NCBI GenBank assembly: GCA_013813755.1
Contig: JACCRD010000188.1
Coordinates: 1-12,162 of the forward strand
DNA length: 12,162 nucleotides
Reading direction: 5' to 3'
Source of the DNA: Acidobacteriota bacterium
Lineage (GTDB): Bacteria > Acidobacteriota > Blastocatellia > Pyrinomonadales > Pyrinomonadaceae
Positions 1-6,402 of the stretch are shown here, piece after piece. A program made the translations under genes and the position numbers. Below the pieces are notes generated by a model, which was not told the DNA's origin, did not search any database, and saw only the letters and a program-made list of their open reading frames with translations. The stretch's first letter is position 1, and each line of letters starts with the position of its first letter.

Positions 1-493
1 TCGATATTTCAAATGTGCCATTTTGCAAATTGATTAAAACAACATCGCTGCGCGGCTTAATCGGTTCAAAATAAGCAGACGAAAGAAATTGGTTGTAAAG
101 TTCATTTTTGAATTTGTAGTGTTGTGCTTCGAGTGAATGGACGCTTAACCGCTCCGCAACATTGCCGAGAAAGTTTTTGATGGTTGCCCGGTTAAGTTCC
201 TTCCAGTAAGCACCGTTAAAAGCAAAAATGAAATCATCCTTCCGGGCAAGGTCGAAGTTCTGTTTTTTAACTTTACTGAGAAGTTCATTGACGCACATCA
301 CCAGTAAGTGTTTTTGCGGGACATCTAATTTATCGGCTGTCTTAAATTCAATTGGTTCCAGTGTCTCAAGAATCGCGTTCAATATTTCCGCGTGCGCTAG
401 AACTTTTGTATTGCTGGACGGTTTAGAAAATATCTCAAATTCAGTCTGAATTGCGGCGGCGTCAATTTTGCCGTTAATTGCCTGAAAGGTCAT
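1..493 (-). CDS. P4-type phage/plasmid primase-helicase, N-terminal part (cut by window edge)
   Basis: This leftward gene is open from an ATG at 493 to the left edge, giving 164 residues without a stop. Residues 92-100 read FNGAYWKEL and residues 154-163 read INLQNGTFEI. Both are hallmarks of the D5_N region that precedes the SF3 helicase domain in P4-alpha and poxvirus-D5-type primase/helicases. Such proteins start replication of phages, satellites and plasmids, and act in the cytoplasm on the element's own origin. The helicase Walker motifs would lie beyond the edge and cannot be checked. The start is supported by GGAGG about 7 nt upstream. The first 20 nt overlap the end of the zinc-protein gene in another frame, so translation is probably coupled. 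The family assignment rests on these two motifs and on the neighbouring integrase and excisionase-like genes. Confidence 0.75.
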   Translation of the reverse strand, partial: MTFQAINGKIDAAAIQTEFEIFSKPSSNTKVLAHAEILNAILETLEPIEFKTADKLDVPQKHLLVMCVNELLSKVKKQNFDLARKDDFIFAFNGAYWKELNRATIKNFLGNVAERLSVHSLEAQHYKFKNELYNQFLSSAYFEPIKPRSDVVLINLQNGTFEIS

Positions 494-824
494 TTTGCAC
501 CTCCGCCGCAGAAATTAGCTTTTCTAGCATTTCACGCCGTTCGCGTTTTTCTTTTTCTTCAAGAGCCGCACCCACTCTGCCGTAAATGGAAACGCACTTG
601 CGGCAACTGTTGAATCTTCCCTGAATTGAATCAGTCGGATCGAGTTTTCCATCACAGCCAGCGCAAACGGCGGAAACGGTAGTTTTCAATGATGGCGCGT
701 TTTCAATTGTCGGCAACTGAAACGGCGCGCGCGGCGGCAGGTGTGAAAGGCGCGACTGTTCAAGTAAGTCTCTAGCGGAGGGAACGCGGTCGCCCGCGCC
801 CTCCTGATTTTGGTTCCTAAGCAT
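474..824 (-). CDS. Small four-cysteine zinc-ribbon-like protein of the mobile element
   Basis: A 116-aa protein I do not recognise. The first 50 residues are polar and proline-rich, probably disordered. They are followed by a CxxC pair at 54/57 and a second at 74/77, the spacing of a zinc ribbon. Residues 87-106 are a charged helix rich in Glu, Lys and Arg, likely a short coiled coil. The ATG at 824 lies inside the last codons of the upstream gene (8-nt overlap), with AGGAGG about 10 nt before it. The 3' end overlaps the primase start by 20 nt. The overlaps show it is part of one leftward transcript. A role as a DNA-binding accessory of replication or regulation is inference from position only. 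It could equally be an element-specific small protein of another kind. Confidence 0.6.
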   Translation of the reverse strand: MLRNQNQEGAGDRVPSARDLLEQSRLSHLPPRAPFQLPTIENAPSLKTTVSAVCAGCDGKLDPTDSIQGRFNSCRKCVSIYGRVGAALEEKEKRERREMLEKLISAAEVQNDLSGN

Positions 825-1185
825 TTTGCAAAGTCCTCCTTAAAAATCCGTGGATAGCATTCAGAGTCTTCGCGGTAAAATTTTGCTTGGCATGTTTGCC
901 TTTATCCCGCGCTGCCGTATGGCAACCCCGGCACAAAACGAGACAGCTCGACATTTTCGGCAGAGCAAAATTCTTTTCACAACCGAAACAGCGAAAAAGA
1001 CGAATAATTTTTGTTGATGGCTTTATTACTACCATTAAATTTGATTGCAATTCTTCGCGCTTTTCGGCATAATTAAAAACGGAAAGCCGCTTTGAATTGT
1101 CGTGGGAGTGATTATCCAAGCTATTTCCTGAGAAGCCTTCGCGGACGTGACCCGCGAGGCTTTTCTGTTTGTTCTGGGTTTTCAT
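817..1185 (-). CDS. Small cysteine-rich protein of the mobile element, unknown function
   Basis: A 122-aa basic protein. I chose the ATG at 1185 because GAGGT lies 5 nt before it; a TTG at 1248 would add 21 residues but has no such site. Cysteines at 66, 69, 81, 85 and 88, with His89, form a CxxC-x11-CxxxCxxCH cluster that probably binds zinc. The region around it (residues 60-100) is rich in Lys and Arg, which suits nucleic-acid binding. The N-terminal 50 residues are polar and without recognisable motif. It follows the excisionase-like gene by 86 nt and overlaps the next zinc-ribbon gene by 8 nt. The two small cysteine proteins are not obviously alike outside their cysteines. Function is unknown; an HNH nuclease was considered but the catalytic His pair is absent. 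Confidence 0.55.
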   Translation of the reverse strand: MKTQNKQKSLAGHVREGFSGNSLDNHSHDNSKRLSVFNYAEKREELQSNLMVVIKPSTKIIRLFRCFGCEKNFALPKMSSCLVLCRGCHTAARDKGKHAKQNFTAKTLNAIHGFLRRTLQNA

Positions 1186-1271
1186 ATTTACCTCATAATT
1201 TAGAATTCGCCCTTGAAAAGACGAGGTTATTCGTCGCGCATTTTTCAACGCACGACTACCGTTTTATGGTT

Positions 1272-1484
1272 TTATTTGGAGTTTGTTGATGCCCAGTCTG
1301 GCTGGTTTTCCAAATAGCTTTGTAAATCGGCATCAAGAATTACCACCTTTCTGCCAATCTTTTTTGCTCTCAGGTTCCCATCGCGAATTTCGTTTCTGAC
1401 AAACGGGATAGAGGCGTCAAACAGTTGCGCAGCCGCCTTAACGGAATGCGCCTTTTTAATTGATTGTTCTAAAGTTCCTAACAT
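1272..1484 (-). CDS. Excisionase/AlpA-like winged-helix DNA-binding protein
   Basis: A 70-aa protein with the compact pattern of the MerR-like HTH_17 excisionase family. Residues 14-35 form the helix-turn-helix (VKAAAQLFDASIPFVRNEI). A wing of basic and hydrophobic residues follows (RAKKIGRKVVIL, 39-50), then the typical closing helix DADLQSYLEN. Proteins of this kind bend DNA at attachment sites to favour excision, or act as small transcriptional regulators. The start chosen is the ATG at 1484, preceded by GGAG with 8-nt spacing; a TTG at 1505 would add seven residues through the ribosome-binding site. It is the first gene of the leftward arm, directly opposite the integrase arm, which fits either control of excision or of the divergent promoters. 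Family membership is fairly sure, the exact role is inferred. Confidence 0.75.
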   Translation of the reverse strand: MLGTLEQSIKKAHSVKAAAQLFDASIPFVRNEIRDGNLRAKKIGRKVVILDADLQSYLENQPDWASTNSK

Positions 1485-1629
1485 ATTTAATTCTCCACTG
1501 ACCAAGAGTTTGATTGCAAAAGATTTTTTCTTCTGATATCTTCATACTACTCTAGAACAGCCAGTAAATAAAGCGCTTTTAATTTTTAGTGGTCAAAGTA
1601 TTTAGTTAATTTGGGAGATTAAAACCCTT
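1485..1629. promoter_or_regulatory. Divergent control region between the two arms of the element
   Basis: This 145-bp A+T-rich stretch separates the leftward excisionase-like gene from the rightward zinc-finger/integrase pair, so both promoters should lie here. A perfect 10-bp palindrome, AAAGCGCTTT, sits at 1570-1579 and is a candidate operator. On the minus strand TTTACT (1568-1563) and TATGAA (1546-1541) are 16 bp apart and could be a weak -35/-10 pair. No convincing rightward promoter was picked out. On the right side GGGAG lies 12 nt before the ATG at 1630, a long spacing for a ribosome-binding site. Confidence 0.4.
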
Positions 1630-2634
1630 ATGCAAAAAAATATTGGTAAGAATAAAAAGAAACAAACAAGTAAACCTGAAAAACCAGTTGTAGCTACTAA
1701 CAAACCGCCGGATATTCTGTTGGAATTTATAAAACACGCCAACCTCGTACCGTTTGACGCCGATTTTAGTTTTGGCTTGCCAGATAATCCTTTTGGTGAA
1801 GGCGTAAGTTTTTTATCTTGGGCAGATGAACACAACTTGAGGCAATACTCTAAACTTTTCCGCCACTTATTGGATGTAGAGAAAAAACCCGGTTTTTGGC
1901 AAGTTACTTTTACTGAAATTAAGAAGAATCGAGAGTTTATGAAACTTTTGGTTGAAATCACCGAGAAATTTCAAAAAGAACTTGAACGAGAACGGAAAGA
2001 ACTTGAACGAGAACGGGAACGTGAAAGAATAATGAGACTCGGTGTGCAAGCTCAGCGAGAACTCGGTATTAAGCATCCTAAAAACTATATTTCCCCCAAA
2101 AGGAAGAGGAATTTCAAAATTACTACTGAAAAAACATTTCTTAGTGACATAGCATTTCTCGGTGAAACTAAGATAAAAAAAAATGAGAATCCCGAGCTTG
2201 CAAAGCGCCTTGCCAACATTGCATCCGATTTTTTCTCTTTGACTCTGGATGAAAACTATCGAGGCAATTTATCCCTGGGCGTTTTTTCTGATGTTATTGA
2301 GGACACGGATTTCAGGAGACTAAAAAAGTGTATTGTTTGTTCTGATATTTTCTGGGCATATCGACTGAACACAAAATTCTGCCAAAAGAAATGCTCAAAT
2401 CAATATCATCAGAAGGAAATAATAAAAGACCCAAAGAGAAAAGATGTAGTTAATGCCCGTCGTAGTAAAACCAGGTTTGATAAACAGGTCGCGGAAGCAC
2501 AAAAAATGTTGAGAAATGCAAAAACCAACTTACACAAAGTGGAAGCAAAAAAAAAGTTGCAATCAGCCATCTCAAAGAGAACCGCAGCCGCCCAAAAACT
2601 AAATGATCTAAAATTCACACCAGGAGAAAAATAA
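1630..2634 (+). CDS. Unknown 334-aa protein with coiled coil and CGNR-like zinc finger
   Basis: I do not recognise the whole protein. The N-terminal 25 residues are very basic. Residues 28-110 look globular. Residues 112-135 are a nearly pure Glu/Arg helix, a predicted coiled coil or single alpha-helix, that includes a duplicated KELERER heptad. Residues 229-262 hold Cys234-x2-Cys237, Cys251-x3-Cys255 and a CSNQ tetrad. This resembles the CGNR zinc finger, in which the last cysteine starts a CGNR tetrad, with Ser and Gln replacing the usual Gly and Arg. The C-terminal 70 residues are again highly basic, suggesting nucleic-acid binding. The stop lies 2 nt before the integrase start, so the two are co-transcribed. 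A regulator or recombination accessory factor is a guess from context; nothing in the sequence fixes a function. Confidence 0.7.
   Translation: MQKNIGKNKKKQTSKPEKPVVATNKPPDILLEFIKHANLVPFDADFSFGLPDNPFGEGVSFLSWADEHNLRQYSKLFRHLLDVEKKPGFWQVTFTEIKKNREFMKLLVEITEKFQKELERERKELERERERERIMRLGVQAQRELGIKHPKNYISPKRKRNFKITTEKTFLSDIAFLGETKIKKNENPELAKRLANIASDFFSLTLDENYRGNLSLGVFSDVIEDTDFRRLKKCIVCSDIFWAYRLNTKFCQKKCSNQYHQKEIIKDPKRKDVVNARRSKTRFDKQVAEAQKMLRNAKTNLHKVEAKKKLQSAISKRTAAAQKLNDLKFTPGEK
1975..2016 (+). repeat. Perfect 21-bp tandem duplication inside a coding region
   Basis: Two adjacent identical 21-bp units occupy 1975-1995 and 1996-2016 (each AAAGAACTTGAACGAGAACG followed by G). Each adds the heptad KELERER to the helix of the 334-aa protein and keeps the reading frame. 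Identity at every base, including synonymous positions, points to a recent slippage or duplication event. Confidence 0.85.
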
Positions 2635-2636
2635 AA

Positions 2637-3710
2637 ATGGCACTTTTTAGACGTCCGAACAGTAAATATTGGTGGATGAAGTTCACCTTTGACGGATCGC
2701 TTACCCAGCAATCAACAAAATGCTCGAACAAGCGTGATGCTTTGCAGGTTGAAGGCGCTTACCGGCACGAACTAGCTTTAGGTCGTATCGGCATCGAGCC
2801 AAAACAGAAAGCGCCGACATTTTACACGGCAATTGAAGATTTTCTCCTCTGGTCAAGCATTGAACATGCCAATCAACCTGCAACCTGCAAACGTTATTAT
2901 TTTTCCTGTCAAAGTTTGAAGAATTATTTCGGAGCGGTGCAAATTGACCGTATCAAAAAGAAAAACGTTGAAGATTTTATCGCTTGGCGAAGCTGTCAGC
3001 TTTCCAAAAAGACCAAAAAACTTATCACACGAAAAACAGTTAACTTTGATTTACTCGTTTTGAAGATGATATTCAAGCGCTTGTCTGACGCCAAAATTAT
3101 TCGTGATAACCCGGCGGGCGGTATCAAAACTCTTTCTGAAACCGAAGGGGAAAATTCATTTCACGTTATTACGCCTGATGAAGAAAAACTTTATTTAATG
3201 GCTTGCCCGCAGCCACTTCAGGATGTAGCAATTCTAATGCTTGAAACCGGTATGCGATGCGGTGAGGTTTATCAGCTTCGCAGTCAGGATATTTTTGTCC
3301 CGCAGGGGTTTTTGAAAGTGGTCAAAGGTAAAACACGAAGCTCTGTTCGGCGCGTTCATTTGTCGGCGGCGGCACAAACTGTTTTGAGTTCACGAATACA
3401 AAAGTTTGACGGCGCAAATCTTTTTCCCCAAAATGACCGGGACGGCGAAAGAGCAACTCGCACGCTCAATCGGATACATCTTGAAACCGTTCGAAAACTC
3501 AAAATAAAGTTCCGGCTTTACGATTGTCGCCATACTTTTGCGACGCGGGCATTAGAAAGTGGAGTTGATTTACTCACATTAGCTTCGATACTCGGGCACA
3601 CTAATTTGAAAATGGTTTCCCGGTATGCTCACCCATCCGAGCAACATAAAGCAGACGCAATTCGCCGGATGGAAAAAGCTAAAGTAGAAAAAAGAGCAAA
3701 AGCAGTCTAA
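2637..3710 (+). CDS. Tyrosine recombinase / integrase
   Basis: A 357-aa site-specific recombinase, usual length for phage-type integrases, which cuts and rejoins DNA at attachment sites. Residues 1-60 look like a short arm-binding region. Residues 62-155 are the helical SAM-like core-binding domain. Residues 175-345 are the catalytic domain. The visible catalytic set is Arg207 (ETGMRCGEV), Lys232 (VKGKT), Arg298 and His299 in LYDCRHTFAT, His321 in LGH and the nucleophile Tyr330 in SRYAHP. The first residue of the HxxR box is Tyr295 instead of His, a substitution seen in some active members of the family. The start has AGGAGA about 9 nt upstream and lies 2 nt after the previous stop. It is the last gene of the element on this side, so the attachment site is expected in the 120 bp that follow. 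Confidence 0.95.
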   Translation: MALFRRPNSKYWWMKFTFDGSLTQQSTKCSNKRDALQVEGAYRHELALGRIGIEPKQKAPTFYTAIEDFLLWSSIEHANQPATCKRYYFSCQSLKNYFGAVQIDRIKKKNVEDFIAWRSCQLSKKTKKLITRKTVNFDLLVLKMIFKRLSDAKIIRDNPAGGIKTLSETEGENSFHVITPDEEKLYLMACPQPLQDVAILMLETGMRCGEVYQLRSQDIFVPQGFLKVVKGKTRSSVRRVHLSAAAQTVLSSRIQKFDGANLFPQNDRDGERATRTLNRIHLETVRKLKIKFRLYDCRHTFATRALESGVDLLTLASILGHTNLKMVSRYAHPSEQHKADAIRRMEKAKVEKRAKAV

Positions 3711-3830
3711 TATTGTAAAAATCAAACTGAACGACTACATTTTCAGATACAGGCTCACGTAAATTTTAAGTTTTACTACCTGTAAATGTTATGAGTAAAT
3801 GAATTAGCAGATTACGATAAACTGTATTTT
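3711..3830. other. Spacer between integrase and gmk, expected element boundary
   Basis: This 120-bp A+T-rich spacer holds no reading frame, no tRNA and no clear promoter or ribosome-binding site. A 5-bp inverted repeat (TTTAC, TACCT loop, GTAAA) is its only small structure and is weak. Because the integrase ends at 3710 and the housekeeping gene gmk starts at 3831, one attachment junction probably lies here. It cannot be located without the other end of the element. Confidence 0.35.
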
Positions 3831-4472
3831 ATGAAGGGTAATTTAATTATTGTTAGTTCGCCTTCGGGCGGCGGCAAAGGCACGCTAATTAAGGAAGTTT
3901 TGAAAGTTTTGCCGAATATCGGCTACTCGATTTCCTTTACAACCCGCGAGATACGCGGCAGAGAGGAAAACGGCAGAGATTATTTTTTTGTCGGTAAAGC
4001 GCAATTTGAAGAATTGATAAAAAAAGGTGAATTTCTGGAATTTGCGGAAGTTCACGGAAATTTTTACGGAACTTCGATGAGTTTTGTTAAAGCAGAAATT
4101 GATTCGGGGCGCGACGTTGTTTTGGAAATTGACGTGCAGGGCGCTGACAGCGTTCGAAAAACTTTCCCCGAAGCGGTCAGCATTTTTATTTTGCCGCCGT
4201 CGTTTGAAGTTTTGAGGAAGCGTCTGACGGCGCGGGCAACCGAGAAAAAGGCGGATTTAAATTTGCGCCTGATAAATTCTTTCCGCGAAGTCGAACGCTT
4301 TGAAGAGTTTGAGTATATTGTTATCAACAATGAAGTTACAAAAGCAATAATTGATTTAAAGACAATCATTCTGGCGGAGAGATTAAAGCGGATTAGACAA
4401 AGCGGCTCGATAAAGGCTATTCTAGATAGTTTCAATGCGTCGAGCGTCGAAAAATATATCGCCGGAGATTAA
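3831..4472 (+). CDS. gmk: Guanylate kinase
   Basis: A 213-aa cytoplasmic enzyme that uses ATP to turn GMP (and dGMP) into GDP, an essential step to GTP. The P-loop is SPSGGGKGT at residues 10-18. The GMP-binding region follows with SFTTREIRGREENGRDYFF (35-53), EFLEFAEVHGNFYGT (67-81) and EIDVQGA (99-105). The lid segment RLTARATEKK is at 131-140. Length is normal for the family. The ATG at 3831 is the only reasonable start, since an in-frame stop lies at 3792-3794 and the P-loop begins ten residues in. No Shine-Dalgarno sequence is visible before it, unlike most genes here. It is followed after 4 nt by rpoZ, a common bacterial pairing. The integrase lies immediately upstream, so whatever normally precedes gmk is not adjacent. 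Confidence 0.96.
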   Translation: MKGNLIIVSSPSGGGKGTLIKEVLKVLPNIGYSISFTTREIRGREENGRDYFFVGKAQFEELIKKGEFLEFAEVHGNFYGTSMSFVKAEIDSGRDVVLEIDVQGADSVRKTFPEAVSIFILPPSFEVLRKRLTARATEKKADLNLRLINSFREVERFEEFEYIVINNEVTKAIIDLKTIILAERLKRIRQSGSIKAILDSFNASSVEKYIAGD

Positions 4473-4476
4473 AATT

Positions 4477-4734
4477 ATGGTTGAACAAACCGAAAAACTT
4501 GTCGAAGAAATTACCGCAGATCCAAAAGTATCCCCTGAGATTGATTCAAAATACCGCAAAATAATTTTGGCGGCTCAGCGCAGCAAACAATTGCAGCGCG
4601 GAGCAAATCCGCGCGTCGAAATGGATCCGCGCAAAAGCAAGGTGACGCGCATCGCAATGCGGGAAATTGAAGAAGGCAAAATAGATTTTGAGTTGATCGC
4701 AATGATCGCCGCCAACAAAAGCCAGGCAGATTAA
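4477..4734 (+). CDS. rpoZ: DNA-directed RNA polymerase omega subunit
   Basis: An 85-aa protein, normal for omega, which helps assemble RNA polymerase by clamping the beta-prime subunit. The conserved core is SKYRKIILAAQRSKQLQRG (residues 24-42), followed by KVTRIAMREIEEGKI (55-69). I chose the ATG at 4477, with GGAG 9 nt upstream. An in-frame ATG at 4435 would add 14 residues and overlap gmk, and lacks this site. It starts 4 nt after gmk stops, so the two form an operon and are probably translated from one message. It ends 25 bp before the stop of the convergent trpE gene; no strong terminator stem was seen in that gap. Confidence 0.94.
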   Translation: MVEQTEKLVEEITADPKVSPEIDSKYRKIILAAQRSKQLQRGANPRVEMDPRKSKVTRIAMREIEEGKIDFELIAMIAANKSQAD

Positions 4735-4759
4735 ATTTCGAAACTTTCAAAAAAACAGA

Positions 4760-6268
4760 TTAATTTTCAATTAACATTTCTGCTATTTCAATCGCCCTGA
4801 TCAAAGCGCGAGCTTTATTTAGTGTTTCCTCATATTCGCTTTCGGGAATTGAATCGGCGACAATTCCCGCTCCCGCCTGAATTGAAGCCGTTCCGTTCTG
4901 CAAACTGATTGTCCGAATCGCAATGCACGTATCGAGATTTTCAGCGTAATCGATATAACCGATCGCACCGGCATAAATATTGCGTTTTGTCGGCTCTAAC
5001 TGGTCAATAATCTGCATCGCCCGAACCTTTGGCGCGCCTGAAACCGTTCCTGCCGGAAAACAAGCCGCTAAAGCATCGAAACGGTCAAAGTCGACGCGCA
5101 AATTCGCCTTTAAACTCGTTACCAGATGCTGAACGTGCGAATATTTTTCTACCTTCATTAAGGTTTCAACTTCGACCGAACCAAATTCAGCAACGCGACC
5201 CAAATCATTGCGTCCCAAATCGACCAGCATCGTGTGTTCAGAAATTTCTTTGGTATCGGCGCGTAATTCTCCGGCTAAAATCAAATCCTCTTCTATGTTT
5301 TTGCCGCGAATTCTGGTCCCGGCAATCGGACGATATTCGAGTTTTCTTTCGTGACAGCGAATCAACATTTCCGGGGACGCGCCGATCAGATTTTCTTCTC
5401 CGAATTTGATGTAAAACATATACGGAGAAGGATTGGTCATCCGCAGAGCGCGATAGACATTGATTGGTAAAGCTGAAATCTGCCTCTGAAACTTTTGTGA
5501 AAGCACAACCTGATAACAATCGCCGGCAAGAATTTTTTCCTTGATTGCCTCAACCGCTCGAAGAAAATCTTCTTTTTTCCAGTTCGATGTAAATTCAGAG
5601 GATTTTTCTAAACTTTTTGGTAACTTTTCAAAATTGTTTGTAAGATTTTTTTGCAAAAGCTTTTCAATTTTTTCGGTTTCGGCGACAGCATTTTCAAACA
5701 ATTGTCGAAGTTTTTCCGGATTGTTTTGCGCTTCATCGGTCATTACCATCGAAACGATTTCAATCTTTTGATTGAGACGGTCAAAAACTAAAATATTGCG
5801 GAAAAACATCCAGACAGCATCGTCTTTTTCAAAATCTTGATCAAAATCTAAAGCTTTCTCAAACCATCTCGCCGCGTCATAAGCGATAAAACCGATTGCC
5901 CCACCGCACAGCGGCGGAAGGTTTTCCTGGCGAGCGAGTTTATTAGTTTCAAAATGTTCACGTAAAAAATCAAATAATTTTTGATCGGAAACAAATTTTT
6001 CTTCGCCAACTTTTTCAACCACGGTTTGCGAATTATGTGAGCGCACCGTCATAAACGGGTTTGCCGCCAGAAACGAATACCGCGCGATTTGCTCGCCGCC
6101 TTCGACTGATTCAAAGAGAAAAGATTGTTTCGCATTTTCCGCCACGCGCAGAAACGCTCCGACCGGGGTGTGCAAATCCGCCATAACGCTTCTGACAACG
6201 GGAACTACATTACCGGTTTCTGACAGTTTGAGAAATTCCTCGAAAGTCTGCGGGTATAATTTGAGCAT
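4760..6268 (-). CDS. trpE: Anthranilate synthase component I
   Basis: A 502-aa chorismate-binding enzyme that makes anthranilate from chorismate with ammonia or glutamine nitrogen, first step of tryptophan synthesis. Visible motifs include the N-terminal LFES element (51-54) and NPSPYMFY (279-286), both lining the tryptophan feedback site in TrpE. GASPEML (297-303), PIAGTRIRG (314-322), DLGRNDLGRV (350-359) and FPAGTVSGAPK (404-414) form the active site. These favour TrpE over the relatives PabB and MenF. I chose the ATG at 6268; a TTG at 6298 would add ten residues. Neither has a good ribosome-binding site. No trpG, trpD or other trp gene lies in the window, so the glutaminase partner is encoded elsewhere or beyond. 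A TTGACG hexamer at 6329-6324 with TTCAAA 17 bp downstream is a possible promoter on this strand. Confidence 0.93.
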   Translation of the reverse strand: MLKLYPQTFEEFLKLSETGNVVPVVRSVMADLHTPVGAFLRVAENAKQSFLFESVEGGEQIARYSFLAANPFMTVRSHNSQTVVEKVGEEKFVSDQKLFDFLREHFETNKLARQENLPPLCGGAIGFIAYDAARWFEKALDFDQDFEKDDAVWMFFRNILVFDRLNQKIEIVSMVMTDEAQNNPEKLRQLFENAVAETEKIEKLLQKNLTNNFEKLPKSLEKSSEFTSNWKKEDFLRAVEAIKEKILAGDCYQVVLSQKFQRQISALPINVYRALRMTNPSPYMFYIKFGEENLIGASPEMLIRCHERKLEYRPIAGTRIRGKNIEEDLILAGELRADTKEISEHTMLVDLGRNDLGRVAEFGSVEVETLMKVEKYSHVQHLVTSLKANLRVDFDRFDALAACFPAGTVSGAPKVRAMQIIDQLEPTKRNIYAGAIGYIDYAENLDTCIAIRTISLQNGTASIQAGAGIVADSIPESEYEETLNKARALIRAIEIAEMLIEN

Positions 6269-6332
6269 AAAAATATAAATTTTAAGGGAAAACTGCAAAC
6301 TTTGAAAGCAGGCGCGTTCTAAACGTCAATAA

Positions 6333-6374
6333 CGGGAAATTTATATTTACTAATTTCCCGGATCGACTTACTAT
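6333..6374 (+). promoter_or_regulatory. Inverted repeat (operator candidate) overlapping a possible promoter
   Basis: CGGGAAATT at 6333-6341 and AATTTCCCG at 6352-6360 form a perfect 9-bp inverted repeat around a 10-nt A+T-rich spacer. It lies between the divergent trpE and the secreted-protein gene. No T-tract follows on either strand, so it is not a simple terminator. A possible rightward promoter, TTTACT (6346-6351) and TACTAT (6369-6374), has an exact 17-bp spacer and its -35 falls inside the repeat. That arrangement suits a repressor site. The minus-strand TTGACG hexamer lies only 4 bp away, so trpE could be controlled too. The repeat is certain, the promoter and operator roles are inference. 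Confidence 0.45.
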
Positions 6375-6402
6375 TAACCCAAACTCAGAGTGGAGCATCA
6401 TA

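Noticed and set aside
817..1185. HNH endonuclease in the five-cysteine protein
   Set aside because: The CxxC and CRGCH pieces recall HNH zinc ligands, but the central catalytic His-His/Asn pattern is missing.
1186..1248. N-terminal extension of the cysteine protein from a TTG
   Set aside because: The internal ATG at 1185 has a close GAGGT, while the TTG has none.
3711..3830. tRNA-encoded attachment site or leftover 3' end of a yicC-like gene before gmk
   Set aside because: No cloverleaf or TTCRANNC-type arm was found, and no frame resembles the end of a YicC protein.
4735..4774. Terminator between the convergent rpoZ and trpE
   Set aside because: TTAATT-TTC-AATTAA is a real inverted repeat but all A/T, overlaps the trpE stop and lacks a T-tract.
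5029..5409. 126-aa plus-strand frame inside trpE, and similar antisense frames at 4064-4435, 9819-10019 and 11652-11975
   Set aside because: Each lies opposite a well-supported gene, has no recognisable motif or ribosome-binding site, and reads like the complement of coding sequence.
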